DNA from: Vicia villosa
Taxonomy: Eukaryota > Streptophyta > Magnoliopsida > Fabales > Fabaceae
Assembly: GCF_029867415.1 (NCBI RefSeq)
Contig: NW_026705004.1
Coordinates: forward strand, 852,001 to 916,000
Length of the DNA stretch: 64,000 nucleotides
Direction of reading: 5' to 3'
The position numbers and the translations under genes were made by a program. This document shows, in pieces, positions 54,459 to 64,000 of the stretch (the stretch's first letter is position 1; each line of letters opens with the position of its first letter). Below the pieces are notes generated by a model that was not told the origin of the DNA, ran no database searches, and saw only the letters and a program-made list of their open reading frames with translations.

Positions 54459-56504
54459 CTAAGATGGCCCTAGTCTTGACAAGATCTTGGTCAGCATCTC
54501 TTGAACCACATTGTTGTGTCCTTCTTGCCTCACCATGAAAGCGCTATACTCAGCATTGAGTGAGCTTTGCTCATCCTGTCTTTTCTGAATTTCTTCCAGA
54601 GTCCTTGCAAGACGAGAAGATTCATCAGAAGAAGCTTCACCGCTTTCAACCACGGGAATGGCATGTCGATCTGCAGCTTCCATAGATAGATCATTTGCAG
54701 GGATTTCCTCAACAGGAACAGTTTTAGCAACATGATCTTCAGCATCTGCTTCTTGCATAGAAGCATCTCCATATTCTGCAGCAGGAATTTCCGAGTCTCC
54801 ATTCTCAAGTGCCTGAAGAATGGCAGCTAGATTCCTTGGAGCAGAAGGACCTTCAACTTCTGGTGGGTCAACAACTTCTGGAATGACCAAGCTTGGGTCT
54901 TTCACAGACGGGTTTTCCCTCAGATAGTCAAAGAGAGTCTTGAAATCTCCGAGCAGAACAGGATATTGAGGAATAAAGATAACAATATCCCTGCATGGAT
55001 TTGCTTCCATTTCAGCAGCCAATCTTAATTGTTCCATCTCATCCAAGAAGGGCTTCTCTTCCAACAGATGTCTTCCTTTGAGACTAGCAAACCAGAAGTC
55101 TTCATAATTCCTCAGAAAAGCTTTGGCCACATCCTCAGTCTTCTTCTGCTTCTTACTCTTCGGCTCTTCAAAAATCTTTGTTTTGCCGCTAGCGATTTCT
55201 TTCCTTCTGACATATGCCAGAACTTCTGGTTGATTCTCAGCCTCTTGAGAGATATTTTCTTCATCAGATTCTTGAAGAATCATCTTTGTTTTTCCGATTT
55301 TCTTCTTCTCAACAACTTCAACAATCTCAGCATTGTTATTAGACTTCTTCTTCTTTTTCTCAGCTTCCTTCTTTTTCTTCTCAAGATCAGCAGAGACAGC
55401 CTTAGCAACCTTTGCAATGACTTCTTCTGGGACCACTTCTTTATTGGTGGTAGCAGCAGGATGATCAAACTTTCTTTTGGTCCTTTCTTCCTTCTTACGA
55501 TTTACTTTAATAGGAGCACCTTTGTCTTGATCTTTAAGACTCTTATCCTCTTTTTGTGACTTCAGATACTTAGTTCTGACTTCAGGTACCTCACTATTGA
55601 AGAAGATTTCAAAGTCAGCTAGTACTGGTTTTCTTCTGATTCTTGTTCCAGCTAGAGGTTGAGGAACTTTGAGGATAGTGTCAATAATTTTCATCTTCTT
55701 CAAAGAAAAAGCATTCAGACAGGCTCCAGAGGTGACAGCAAGGTCTTTGATAATACCTTCAGACTCCAGACTCTCAACAATCTTGGAATGCACCAGAAGG
55801 TTTGTAATAATTCTACCAAAAGGAATGATTGTTCCACCATTTTCTTTTCTGAAAGCGTTTCTGGAATCCTTTACTGCTTTCCACATATGGTTGAAGATAA
55901 TGTAAATCGCATCAACCTTCTTCTGAGTGGCAATGCAATACAGAATATACCTTTGATCATTATTGATGAAATTCGGGGCATGTGTTGATTTCCTATGGTA
56001 GAAACACCCAAGAAGGATCTTTGTCCAGATTCTGTAGACATCTTTCAAATCCTTGACGTGTTTTGTTTTCTTGACATTTAGATAGAGAGTGGATAGAACC
56101 TCTCCCAAATCTGCCCTTTGATCAAACTCATAAACCCCTTCAGGATTTTTCAGATCAAACATCATTCTTAGGATGTTTTCAGTAATAACAACAAACTTTC
56201 CATGGACGAAAGAAAGTATAGATTTTGGAGCAACCACAGCATGTGCCTAGAACTCCTTGACAAGATCCGGATAAACTGGACCAACGAACTCAGCAAACAA
56301 CGAGGTCCATCCTTGAAAGATGATGTCTTCTTTAAGGTGAAATTGGTTTTCTTCAATGTTGTCAAAGTCAACCATGAGTTCACACAGAACTTCCAATTCA
56401 TCTTTAGGAATGGAGCATGCAACAACAGGAGTGAGTTGCAAAGTTTCTTCTTGGAGATGATGAGGAACAGATGACTCAGCATTTTGGGATGAGAAGGCAG
56501 CCAT
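54459..56504 (-). pseudogene. Sirevirus-2 accessory (envelope-like position) ORF, one in-frame stop
   Basis: In the frame starting at ATG 56504 (MAAFSSQNAESS) a single TAG at 56249-56247 interrupts an otherwise open reading of about 680 codons; the long open part begins at 56237. The N-terminal half is globular, with KHVKDLKDVYRIWTKILLGC and GGTIIPFGRIITNLLVHSKI. The middle is Lys/Glu-rich and probably coiled or disordered. The C terminus is acidic and ends in EEIQKRQDEQSSLNAEYSA-type helix. Soybean SIRE elements carry an envelope-like ORF in this position, but I see no convincing signal peptide or membrane segment here. The IPFGRIITNL region resembles the accessory ORF of the Athila element. 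Function unknown. The stop is a C-to-T type change. Confidence 0.65.
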
Positions 56505-56531
56505 GGATGCAGAATGAACAAAAACGAACAA

Positions 56532-57311
56532 GAAGAGCGAACTGGGTTTTCGATTAGGGTTTTTAGAAAACGGCTAAGAACTTTTCAAACGAGAGAATGC
56601 AAGGAGAGAGAGAGAGAGAGACAAAGGAGCGAAAAAAAATGTAAGATATGATTTGAAAAGAATATATAGAGACGGATTTGAGAAGGAAAATAATAAGAAA
56701 TATAAACTGAACAGTTCCAGAATCAAAAGAAATCAATTTTATTAAATGATGAGTGACGTGAGGAGAGAGAACGTGGTAAATGAAATGATTTAAAACAGTT
56801 ACCTAGGTCGGCGTCTTTTCAACTGCACGCTTTGTACTAACCGTACAGACACGTGTTCACCATCAGATAATAGATGACAGCTGTAAATTTCAGAATAGAT
56901 TTTGCGCCTTCAGATTCAGATCACTGCTTCTGATCTGATCAACTTTCTCTTCTGGAAACACTCCTTCTGAAGTGTGCTGATATAAATCTGAATGATCTTC
57001 TGATCCATTACTTCTGATATACACAGCTTCTGGAGGTTCACTTCTTTGTTCTGCAGCTTCTGATAAGACGAAACTGTATCTTCAGAAATTCTTAAACGCT
57101 TTGTTTCATTTGAAACAAGTTTATCATCAAACCAGATATTTATTGATTCGTCCACAATCAATGTTTCAATATTGTATATTCTGTAGCATTTAGAGCATTC
57201 AGAATAACCAAGAACGAAACATCAATGCTTTAGAGACAAACAAAACAGATGGTTCCAAGACTAATAAACTTTCTTTTCTGATTTCCTACGAACATAGTTT
57301 CTTCAACAGAT
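56532..57311 (-). other. Spacer between Sirevirus-2 gag and accessory ORF
   Basis: Non-coding and TTCTGA-rich, with a (GA)n run near 56608-56631. This is where all of pol would normally lie. A TATA-like atatatag (56682) is present, but I cannot tell whether the accessory ORF has its own promoter. Confidence 0.6.
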
Positions 57312-58921
57312 TTAAGAACCAGAACTTGGAAGACAATCTTTCTTCCCTTCAAGTGTTGAGACCAACTTGAGTCCAGGAGACATGTCATGTTGACTTTTGT
57401 CTTCTTTGTCGCCAAGAGAATCTGCAAAAGAAATAGTCTTTTTCTTTGGTACCCACATTTTCTTGGGTCCTTTCTTGTTAGTTCTCTTCAAGTTCTGATT
57501 GAACTTGGGTTTAACATTGTAAGCAATAGGAGGAACAGTATGATAATTTTTAATGTGAGCTTCATGATATTTCCTAGGTTGTGTCACATGCTTTTTGGTG
57601 TGTGTTATGTGAAAACTTTGAGCATGTGAAGTGTGCCTAATATCATGGGAGTGGCCATACTTGAACTGATCATACAATGGCTTGTATGTGAATTTCATTT
57701 CATCAACAGGTTCAAGTTTGTATGGGGTTTCACCCTCAAAACCAATGCCAACTCTTTTGTTTCCAGACACAGCATATATCATAGAAGCTAGCTGACTTCT
57801 GCCAATACTTCTAGATAAGAACTTCCTGAAACTTAAATCATATTCTTTCAGAATATGGTTTAGACTAGGAGTGGATTTTTCTGAATCAGAAGGAGATCCA
57901 ACATTATTGGATAATTTTAAAAGTTTTTCTTTTAATTCAGAATTCTCCAACTCAAGCTTCTTTGTTTCAAATTCAAATAGCTTTTTCAGCTTTTTGTATT
58001 TGAGACTAATCTGAGACTTGAGTTCCAGAAGTTCAGTTAGACCGGAAACTAACTCATCTCTAGTAAGTTCAGAAAATACCTCTTCAGAATCTGATTCTGA
58101 TGTAGATTCTGATCCGTCATCCTCTGTCGCCATCAGCGCATAATTAGCCTGCTCATCTTCAGAGTCTGAATCATCTTCTGACTCATCCCAGGTTGCCATA
58201 AGACTTTTCTTCTTATGAAACTTCTTCTTGGGATTTTCCTTCTGAAGTTTTGGACATTCATTCTTGAAGTGTCCAGGCTCATTGCATTCATAGCACATGA
58301 CCTTCTTCTTGTCAAATCTTCTGTCATCAGAAGATTCTCCACGTTCAAATTTCTTTGAACTTCTGAAGCCTCTGAACTTCCTTTGCTTGGTCTTCCAGAG
58401 TTGATTTAGCCTTCTGGAGATCAAAGACAGTTCATCTTCTTCTTCAGATTCTGATTCTTCAGGATCTTCTTCTCTAGCCTGAAAAGCGTTAGTGCATTTC
58501 TTGATATTTGATTTTAATGCAATAGACTTACCTTTCTTTTGAGGCTCATTTGCGTCCAGCTCTATTTCATGACTTCTCAAGGCACTGATAAGCTCTTCCA
58601 GAGAAACTTCATTCAGATTCTTTGCAATCTTGAATGCAGTCACCATAGGACCCCATCTTCTGGGTAAGCTTCTGATGATCTTCTTTACGTGATCAGCCTT
58701 GGTGTATCCCTTGTCAAGAACTCTCAATCCAGCAGTAAGAATTTGAAATCTTGAAAACATCTTTTCAATGTCTTCATCATCCTCCATCTTGAAGGCTTCA
58801 TACTTCTGGATTAAAGCTAGAGCTTTAGTCTCCTTGACTTGAGCATTTCCTTCATGAGTCATTTTCAAGGACTCATATATGTCATAGGCCGTTTCCCTGT
58901 TAGATATCTTCTCATACTCAG
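57312..58921 (-). pseudogene. gag: Sirevirus-2 gag, N terminus cut off by Ogre-4
   Basis: About 536 residues of Sirevirus gag. The UBN2-type domain has LALIQKYEAFKMEDDEDIEKM, RSLPRRWGPMVTAFKIAKNL and LEELISALRSHEIEL. A complete zinc knuckle, CYECNEPGHFKNEC (CX2CX4HX4C), lies near 58300-58260. An acidic Ser/Glu stretch and a Lys/Leu/Glu coiled-coil-like segment (KLFEFETKKLELENSELKEK) follow, then a basic tail with GPKKMWVPKKK. The frame closes at 57312 with no protease. The 5' end is replaced at 58921 by Ogre-4 LTR sequence; the first four codons of the open frame beyond it belong to that LTR. Confidence 0.9.
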
Positions 58922-60080
58922 TGTCATACCCCAAAATTTGCCCATGCTATTTTTCACACACAAAACCAAATCAAAAGACAAAGCTCCAAAACACAGTCTC
59001 CCACACAGAAGTTCTAAACTAGGGTTTGAATAATTCAGAGGAAAATCATTGAATCAATGGCTCAAGGTGGCTCCATAGGGTCACCAACATCCCAAAGAAT
59101 CTCTATGCAAAGTTTCAAGTCAAACAGAGCAAATTGGGTCCCTCAAATCCTGATTAGGTCAACAGTCAACCCTCAAGGGCAAAACAGTCATTTCAAGTCA
59201 AAATACAGTCAAAACTCAAGATATTTGGTCAACAACATCCTCATAACCCTAAAACCATCATTTGATCAAGGGTTGATCATGATGATGCAAGGAAAGATCG
59301 GAAAAGTCAAAAGTCAAGAGTTACTATTTTGGGCATGAACTGAAAAAGTCAACCAAACTTTGAAAATTCACCAAATATTCATACTTCATCAGAAAAATTC
59401 CCACCAAAGCTCATTTTGAAGAGAATTCATTCCTCTATCCAATGGTCCAAGAATTAGAGCCCATAGATCAATGGTTCAAGAGATATGGCTTCATACATTA
59501 TAGGTCCTCTTCAAAAGTCAACAAAAGGACACTTTCTTCAAAAGGTCATAAAATGAGAATGAAAAATGATTTTGACATGGAACCAAAGACATTGGTTAGA
59601 GGACTCTCTAAGGTTTCCAAAATGTCCTGGAACACTTCCATACCTCAAAAAATGAGAGAGATAGGCCTTGTCAAAGTTAGGCTATTTTGGAGGGAAAAAT
59701 GTGAAGGAATTCAAATATTTTGCAAATAGGCCCAAGTTCTTTTGATCCAATCTTGCTATACAAGTCATTTAGAAGCTCCATTTGCCATGTCACGAATTAT
59801 GGATGAATAATTGATTTTATATGATTTTTTATTCATTAAAAATACAAGACTAATCAAATATTTTGAAAGAAAATAGGAAAAGATGATTTTATTTTGTTTC
59901 TAATCAAATTAAATCATCATTTAAGTCATATATTTGATTCAGATTCGTGGTCAAGAGAATTGGAAGAAAAAGGTTGAGATTTGGCCATAGTTAGAAATTT
60001 GCAAAATCAAATTCCAATCAAAGTTGCAAATCATGATTCAATGAGATTCTCTACAAATATGTTGACCTAAAAGGTTCCAA

Positions 60081-60090
60081 TATAAATACA
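60081..60090 (+). promoter_or_regulatory. TATA box of the Ogre-4 LTR
   Basis: TATAAATACA, ~1160 bp into the LTR. Confidence 0.6.
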
Positions 60091-60786
60091 CAACTGATCC
60101 AAACCCTAAGGGGACGATTTTCTGCAGTCAAAGAGCCATAGCCGAGTTCATACAATTCAAGAAAATTGGAATTCGTATCTGGAGTTGCAGCCTAATTCAA
60201 GACGTCCTAAAGATTCGAGCACGTTCCTAAAGGTCTCCTGGAGCTATATCAATCACTACGAGGTTCTGAATCGTCAGGAACGCATACATAAGAGCCACGG
60301 TTTGGTCGATTTTCTTCAAACTCAATTTCATAATTTGGTGCATTATCAACGAATTTAAATTGTATGATTAAGTTTTTCATGATGCTATGTATAATTCTGG
60401 AAGCTTAATTGTATTTATGTGCTCGTATGGAGAATCCACCATTATTAGGGTTAGAGCTCCAAATTTAGGGTTCTATAAAATAGGGGAAATTAGGAAGAAC
60501 TATGAATCCTATCACGTGTAGGGAGGTTGGACGAACTCATTGGTGTATTCGCGATGGATTTATGATGTTCGTATGAGATTTTGTTGGTGCAGGTACATTG
60601 GCTACGAAGCGTTGTCCATGGCTAAACCGTAGCAAAATTCTTAGACTGAATTTGCAGGTTTTGTGAGGAAGACAAAGGCGTGGCATATGGCTATTGGCCT
60701 GTTTAAAGTTCGCGCCAGTTTCTGAATCTTTGAACAAGGTTTATTATATTTTTAATGGAACGCGTTACGTTTACAACAAACGCATC

Positions 60787-60860
60787 TGGTTCGAGTGGCA
60801 GAGATGCGTGCGTTAAGGCGTTACGCTGCTAGGGCAAGGGTTCGATCCCTGCCTCTTGCA
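60787..60860 (+). other. tRNA-like module in the Ogre-4 LTR
   Basis: A-box-like TGGTTCGAGTGG (60787-60798) and a perfect B box GGTTCGATCCC (60839-60849), 40 bp apart. The B box sits in a stem GGCA-(A)-GGG / CCCTGCC. A T run follows at about 60866. The same module is not evident in the shorter Ogre-2 LTR. Confidence 0.5.
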
Positions 60861-62727
60861 TATTATTTTTGCCTAATTTGCAGGTTAGCAATATTGAAGG
60901 ATCCAGCGTACGCAGGTCACAAAGGAACATGATACACCTTCGCATCACAGCCCTTGGATCACACATAGAATAGATCCAACGCTCCAGGAGTGTAACCTCA
61001 TTATAGACATCCAGAATCAGCACAACACCGAATCACCTACCAGCTAAGTGTCTTTTAATTTTTTTTTAGGTTGTTTTTTTTCTTTTCTTATTTAATATAC
61101 ATATATATACATATATATATGTTTATTTTATTTTTATATAATTTCTTTTAAACAAAAACTTTTATTTATTTCTTTTTACATAATAATAATTTTATTTATA
61201 TTATTTATTTATTTAATTTACTTTTTTATTTATTTTATTTTACTTTTATTTTCTGAATCATTTAAAATTAGATTATTTATTTAAATATCATTGATAAACT
61301 CATGTTTATTTTATTTTAATTCATAAAATTAAGAGGATGCTTTTGTCCGATTAAATTATTTTCTCCTCTTCGATTTAATCAATTAGGTTGCGAGACCAAT
61401 AATTAATTAAATCAATTGCGTTCCTTTACTCAATTTATGCCCGAATCAGGGTTTACGAGAATTAACCCTACACTGAAAATATTTGTTTTTCTGTGCCGTT
61501 TTCAGGGTTGCTTTTCTAGTACACTCCGACTACGCGCCACGCCCTTCACAAAGCTAATTCTTTAATTTATTTCATTTTAAAAGTCTGTTTCGTTTCCTTT
61601 TGATTTTAGGGTTTGCCCTTATATCTCTGAACTGTGCATACATTCACCTTTCTCTATTACTTGCTTTGCCATTTTTCAGGGTTAACCCCGAGGGCTTCCC
61701 GCTAACCATATCAGATCAAATCAAGGGTTTGTCAAATTGCCACGAGTATCGGTAACCCTAAACTCTAACCCTGATATTTGCTTGTCTTTTATTATTACTT
61801 GTGTCAAACCCTATTAGGGATCCGCTGGTTTCATTGTCCCCTCCCCCTTTATTGCTTTATATTATTATGTACTGCGTGGTTAGTAAAATAGGGAGTGGCA
61901 ACCTTAAACTGACTTAGAATAATTAATTAAAAGATAAATATCCGAATTGAATCACGTGATTGATGCACACACGCACGCTTTTTGGGTAACCCTCTCTGTT
62001 GCCTTGTTGCCTGTTGCCTTGTTGCCTGTTGCCTTTGTGTTTTTGCAGAATAAGCCTCGTCCCTCGAATTCGAGGATACCTCAGCCATGTTTCCTCGATA
62101 AAAAGGTCACGACCCTAATGATGCTGCCTTCGATACGCAAATGACCTCGACCCTCGGATGTTGCCTACGAAAAGGCTGAGGTATCTTCTGGCTGCCTACG
62201 AAATGGCTTATTCTGATCCTTGCCTCAGACTACCTGCCCTTCTATGGCATGGGACAGTCTTATGGCAAAGGATGCTTCGATGACCCTTCAACCTCCAAAC
62301 GAAAGGCTTCCTGCCCTCTTATGGCAAGGATAGACCCTTTCATTCTGAAAGGCAAAAAAGAGACCTATCATATGAGTTTAAGGTAATTGCCCCTAATTGC
62401 CTTGCAATGCTCAAACCTTTTTATTATATTCTTTCTCGTAATTTTTCAAAAGGGCAACGCTCATTTACGAGCTAAAGTCCCTATCTCTTTCATCTACTTT
62501 TTCTAAACAAACGAGCAAGCAAAGCAATTAAGAGCCCATGGAAAACCATGGATGCAAAGGGTGCCTTACACCTTCCCTTTGCATAAATTACCCCCCGAAC
62601 TCAAAATCTTTCAAAGGTCTTTCCTGTTCTTTTTTCCTTTCCTAAAACTGGATAAAATAAAAGTCGGTGGCGACTCTTGCTATCCGCACATTTCGAATAA
62701 AAAAGTCAGTTCACCGTATTACAGAAC

Positions 62728-62745
62728 TGGCGACTCTGCTGGGGA
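62728..62745 (+). other. Primer-binding site of Ogre-4
   Basis: TGGCGACTCTGCTGGGGA, four bases after the LTR end. Confidence 0.88.
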
Positions 62746-63580
62746 TGCTTTCGATTAAAAAGAGGGGTTACCTTAAAGTTTATGATCACTTTAATTGTTT
62801 GATTTGCTTGCTTTACTTTTCAAGGTTGCTTTGGGTATTGAACAGAAGATGAGTCCTACACCCGGATTCGAGTGCACCTTAAGATAGGAGCGGCATAGTC
62901 ATGGAGACCTCCCTTGTGCATGCTTGGGATTGGTCAATATGAAGTTCGTGCTTGAGTTAGGCCTCCACTGGTTATTGTGTACCTCTTTTGCATGAGAGAG
63001 GTTTACGCATGTATCTTTGGGTGCGTCGGAGCTCAAGGACCTTTAGTCACCTTTAACCCATCCTAACTTTTAGGAACGTAGTGGGAGGGCTATTCTTGGT
63101 GCATGCCAAGTTATGGTCGCGACCCGATACTACATCTCAGATAGGTTTCTTCCTAGAGTATCATTGCGTGGTATGCATGTACCATGTTCGAGGGTGCTTT
63201 AGAAGGGGCTGACAATTCTGGGTCACTGGTAGAACCCGTTGCTGAAATCTCTTTATCCATAGAAGTACCTTTGGGGAAGGGTAGTTACCTAGTCAAACTC
63301 CATGCAAGCCTTTAAACCTAAGGACATTTGTGTGACTTGCTTGTGTGTGCTACTAACCCTTTCTATTTCCTTGCAGGATTTGCTTGTAGGACAATTCGTC
63401 CTCATTATCTTATGCTTTAACCTTCTATTTCCTTGCAAGATTTTTTTGTAGGACATTTCGTCCTTATTACCTTATGCCTTACTTAATGCATTGCATCTGC
63501 ATGACATCATGGCATCGTAACATCGTATGTTAACTAACCCTTTCAAGGATCTCAGGAATTTAGGGCGCCCAATTTCAGAT
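62746..63580 (+). other. Ogre-4 leader, unique part
   Basis: Non-coding. It matches, inverted, the Ogre-2 leader around 18700-19460 (for example gcatgcttggg and ggaacgtagtgggagggct), confirming family identity. Confidence 0.7.
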
Positions 63581-63850
63581 GCTAATTATCAAGGACTAAA
63601 TTCCCATCAAGGGGCAAGAGGATTTATTTTCCTCTGGCCACATACTTCCAATTCAGAGACTCAGTACCTATCAAAGGGCAAGAGGATTTATTTTCCTCTG
63701 GCCACGTACCTTCCACTTCAGAGACTCAGTACCTATCAAGGGGCAAGAGGATTTATTTTCCTCTGGCCACATACCTTCTAATTCAGAGACTCAGTACCTA
63801 TCAAGGGGCAAGAGGATTTATCTTCCTCTAGTCATGTACCTGCAAATTCA
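63581..63850 (+). repeat. 64-65-bp tandem repeat in the Ogre-4 leader
   Basis: Four units; tcaaggggcaagagg or variant starts near 63608, 63671, 63736 and 63801. Each contains AGAGGATTTATTTTCCTCT, a 6-bp stem hairpin. Ogre-2 has only about two units at the equivalent place. An ORF through it is a repeat artefact. Confidence 0.85.
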
Positions 63851-64000
63851 GAAGTATTCCGAATCAGAGGCTATGACCCACTAGATATGGTGAGCTTGAT
63901 TCTCAAAGAAGAACATCCAAAAATCAGAGTTCTTCAAACGAAGATGCGACCAAATCATTTTCTAATGTTGCTAACTAAATTCCTAAAGATCCTTGAAAAG

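Larger units (their letters stand above)
52088..58921 (-). mobile_element. Sirevirus-2, non-autonomous minus-strand copia element (gag plus accessory ORF, no pol)
   Basis: Minus-strand order seen: gag (58921 to 57312, its 5' end cut off by Ogre-4), non-coding spacer, accessory ORF (56504 to 54459), repeats, PPT and 3' LTR (53297 to 52088). Protease, integrase, RT and RNase H are missing. It is inserted in the Tekay RT; the bases before it, tgctt (52083-52087), are the candidate target duplication. Confidence 0.87.
58922..62723 (+). repeat. Ogre-4 5' LTR (~3.8 kb)
   Basis: Ends GTATTACA before the PBS. Its 3' third matches the Ogre-2 LTR end (caccgtattaca, the gggtttacgagaatt region). The first part diverges and is longer. 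It holds a TATA box (60081), one tRNA-like module (60787-60860) and a long AT-rich tract (61050-61330). No gene. Confidence 0.87.
58922..64000 (+). mobile_element. Ogre-4, 5' end (LTR, PBS, leader)
   Basis: Begins TGTCATACCCCAAAATTTG after ctcag (58917-58921, the candidate target duplication) inside the Sirevirus-2 gag. It runs off the window in its leader before any coding region. It is the same family as Ogre-2 but in the opposite orientation. Confidence 0.88.

Noticed and set aside
55029..55559. Plus-strand ORF of 176 aa, Leu/Phe-rich and membrane-like
   Set aside because: Reverse complement of the Lys/Glu-rich part of the Sirevirus-2 accessory ORF; reverse-reading Lys/Glu codons yields Leu/Phe.
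54459..56504. A genuine viral-type envelope glycoprotein
   Set aside because: No convincing signal peptide, transmembrane helix or Cys-rich ectodomain is visible; only the position matches envelope-like ORFs of SIRE elements.
1..64000. Host protein-coding genes
   Set aside because: Every long open frame with a recognisable motif belongs to a retroelement, and the remaining sequence is LTR, leader or 3' UTR; I found no non-transposon gene.

Overview
The window is plant nuclear DNA made, as far as I can see, entirely of LTR retrotransposons inserted into one another; I find no host gene. The family mix (Ogre elements with very long LTRs, an extra ORF before gag and an intron between protease and reverse transcriptase, plus Sirevirus, Athila and Tekay elements) suggests a legume, most likely tribe Fabeae (pea, vetch, lentil, grass pea). 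The genus is inference. Lineage names come from reading motifs and primer sites, not from a search.

Layout. (1) 1-17042: plus-strand Ogre-1, missing only the start of its 5' LTR: PBS, ORF1, gag, protease, intron, RT with two RNase H domains, integrase, three hairpins, a 127-bp tandem array, PPT and a 3420-bp 3' LTR. (2) 17043-22577: minus-strand Ogre-2 (gag end, tandem repeats, leader, PBS, 5' LTR), into which Ogre-1 inserted. (3) 22578-24394: decayed minus-strand Tat-type gag and LTR end, into which Ogre-2 inserted. (4) 24395-25390 and 41163 to about 42615: Tekay-type LTR that entered the Tat LTR. (5) 25391-41162: plus-strand Sirevirus-1 (TSD ctatt) inside the Tekay LTR. (6) 25891-33824: minus-strand Athila derivative (TSD acagg) inside the 5' LTR of Sirevirus-1. 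(7) about 42616-50037: 3' end of Ogre-3 with a roughly 6.1-kb LTR. (8) 50038-52087: Tekay LTR tail, PBS, gag, protease and the start of RT. (9) 52088-58921: minus-strand Sirevirus-2 with gag and an accessory ORF but no pol. (10) 58922-64000: plus-strand Ogre-4 5' LTR, PBS and leader, inserted in the Sirevirus-2 gag.

The order of events follows from the nesting: Tat, then Tekay and Ogre-2, then Sirevirus-1, Sirevirus-2 and Ogre-1, then the Athila element and Ogre-4. By eye the Athila LTRs differ at about 3 of 1174 positions and the Ogre-1 LTRs at about 13 of 1450, so several insertions are young.

The most interesting signal is in non-coding DNA. Three unrelated families (Ogre, Sirevirus, Athila) each carry short CpG-centred palindromic or near-palindromic motifs arranged in pairs, with starts almost always 20-22 bp apart. 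The motif differs between families while the spacing is shared. Also notable are a three-copy hairpin after the Ogre integrase with compensatory base changes, tRNA-like modules in two LTRs, and two elements that keep gag and an extra ORF but have lost all of pol.
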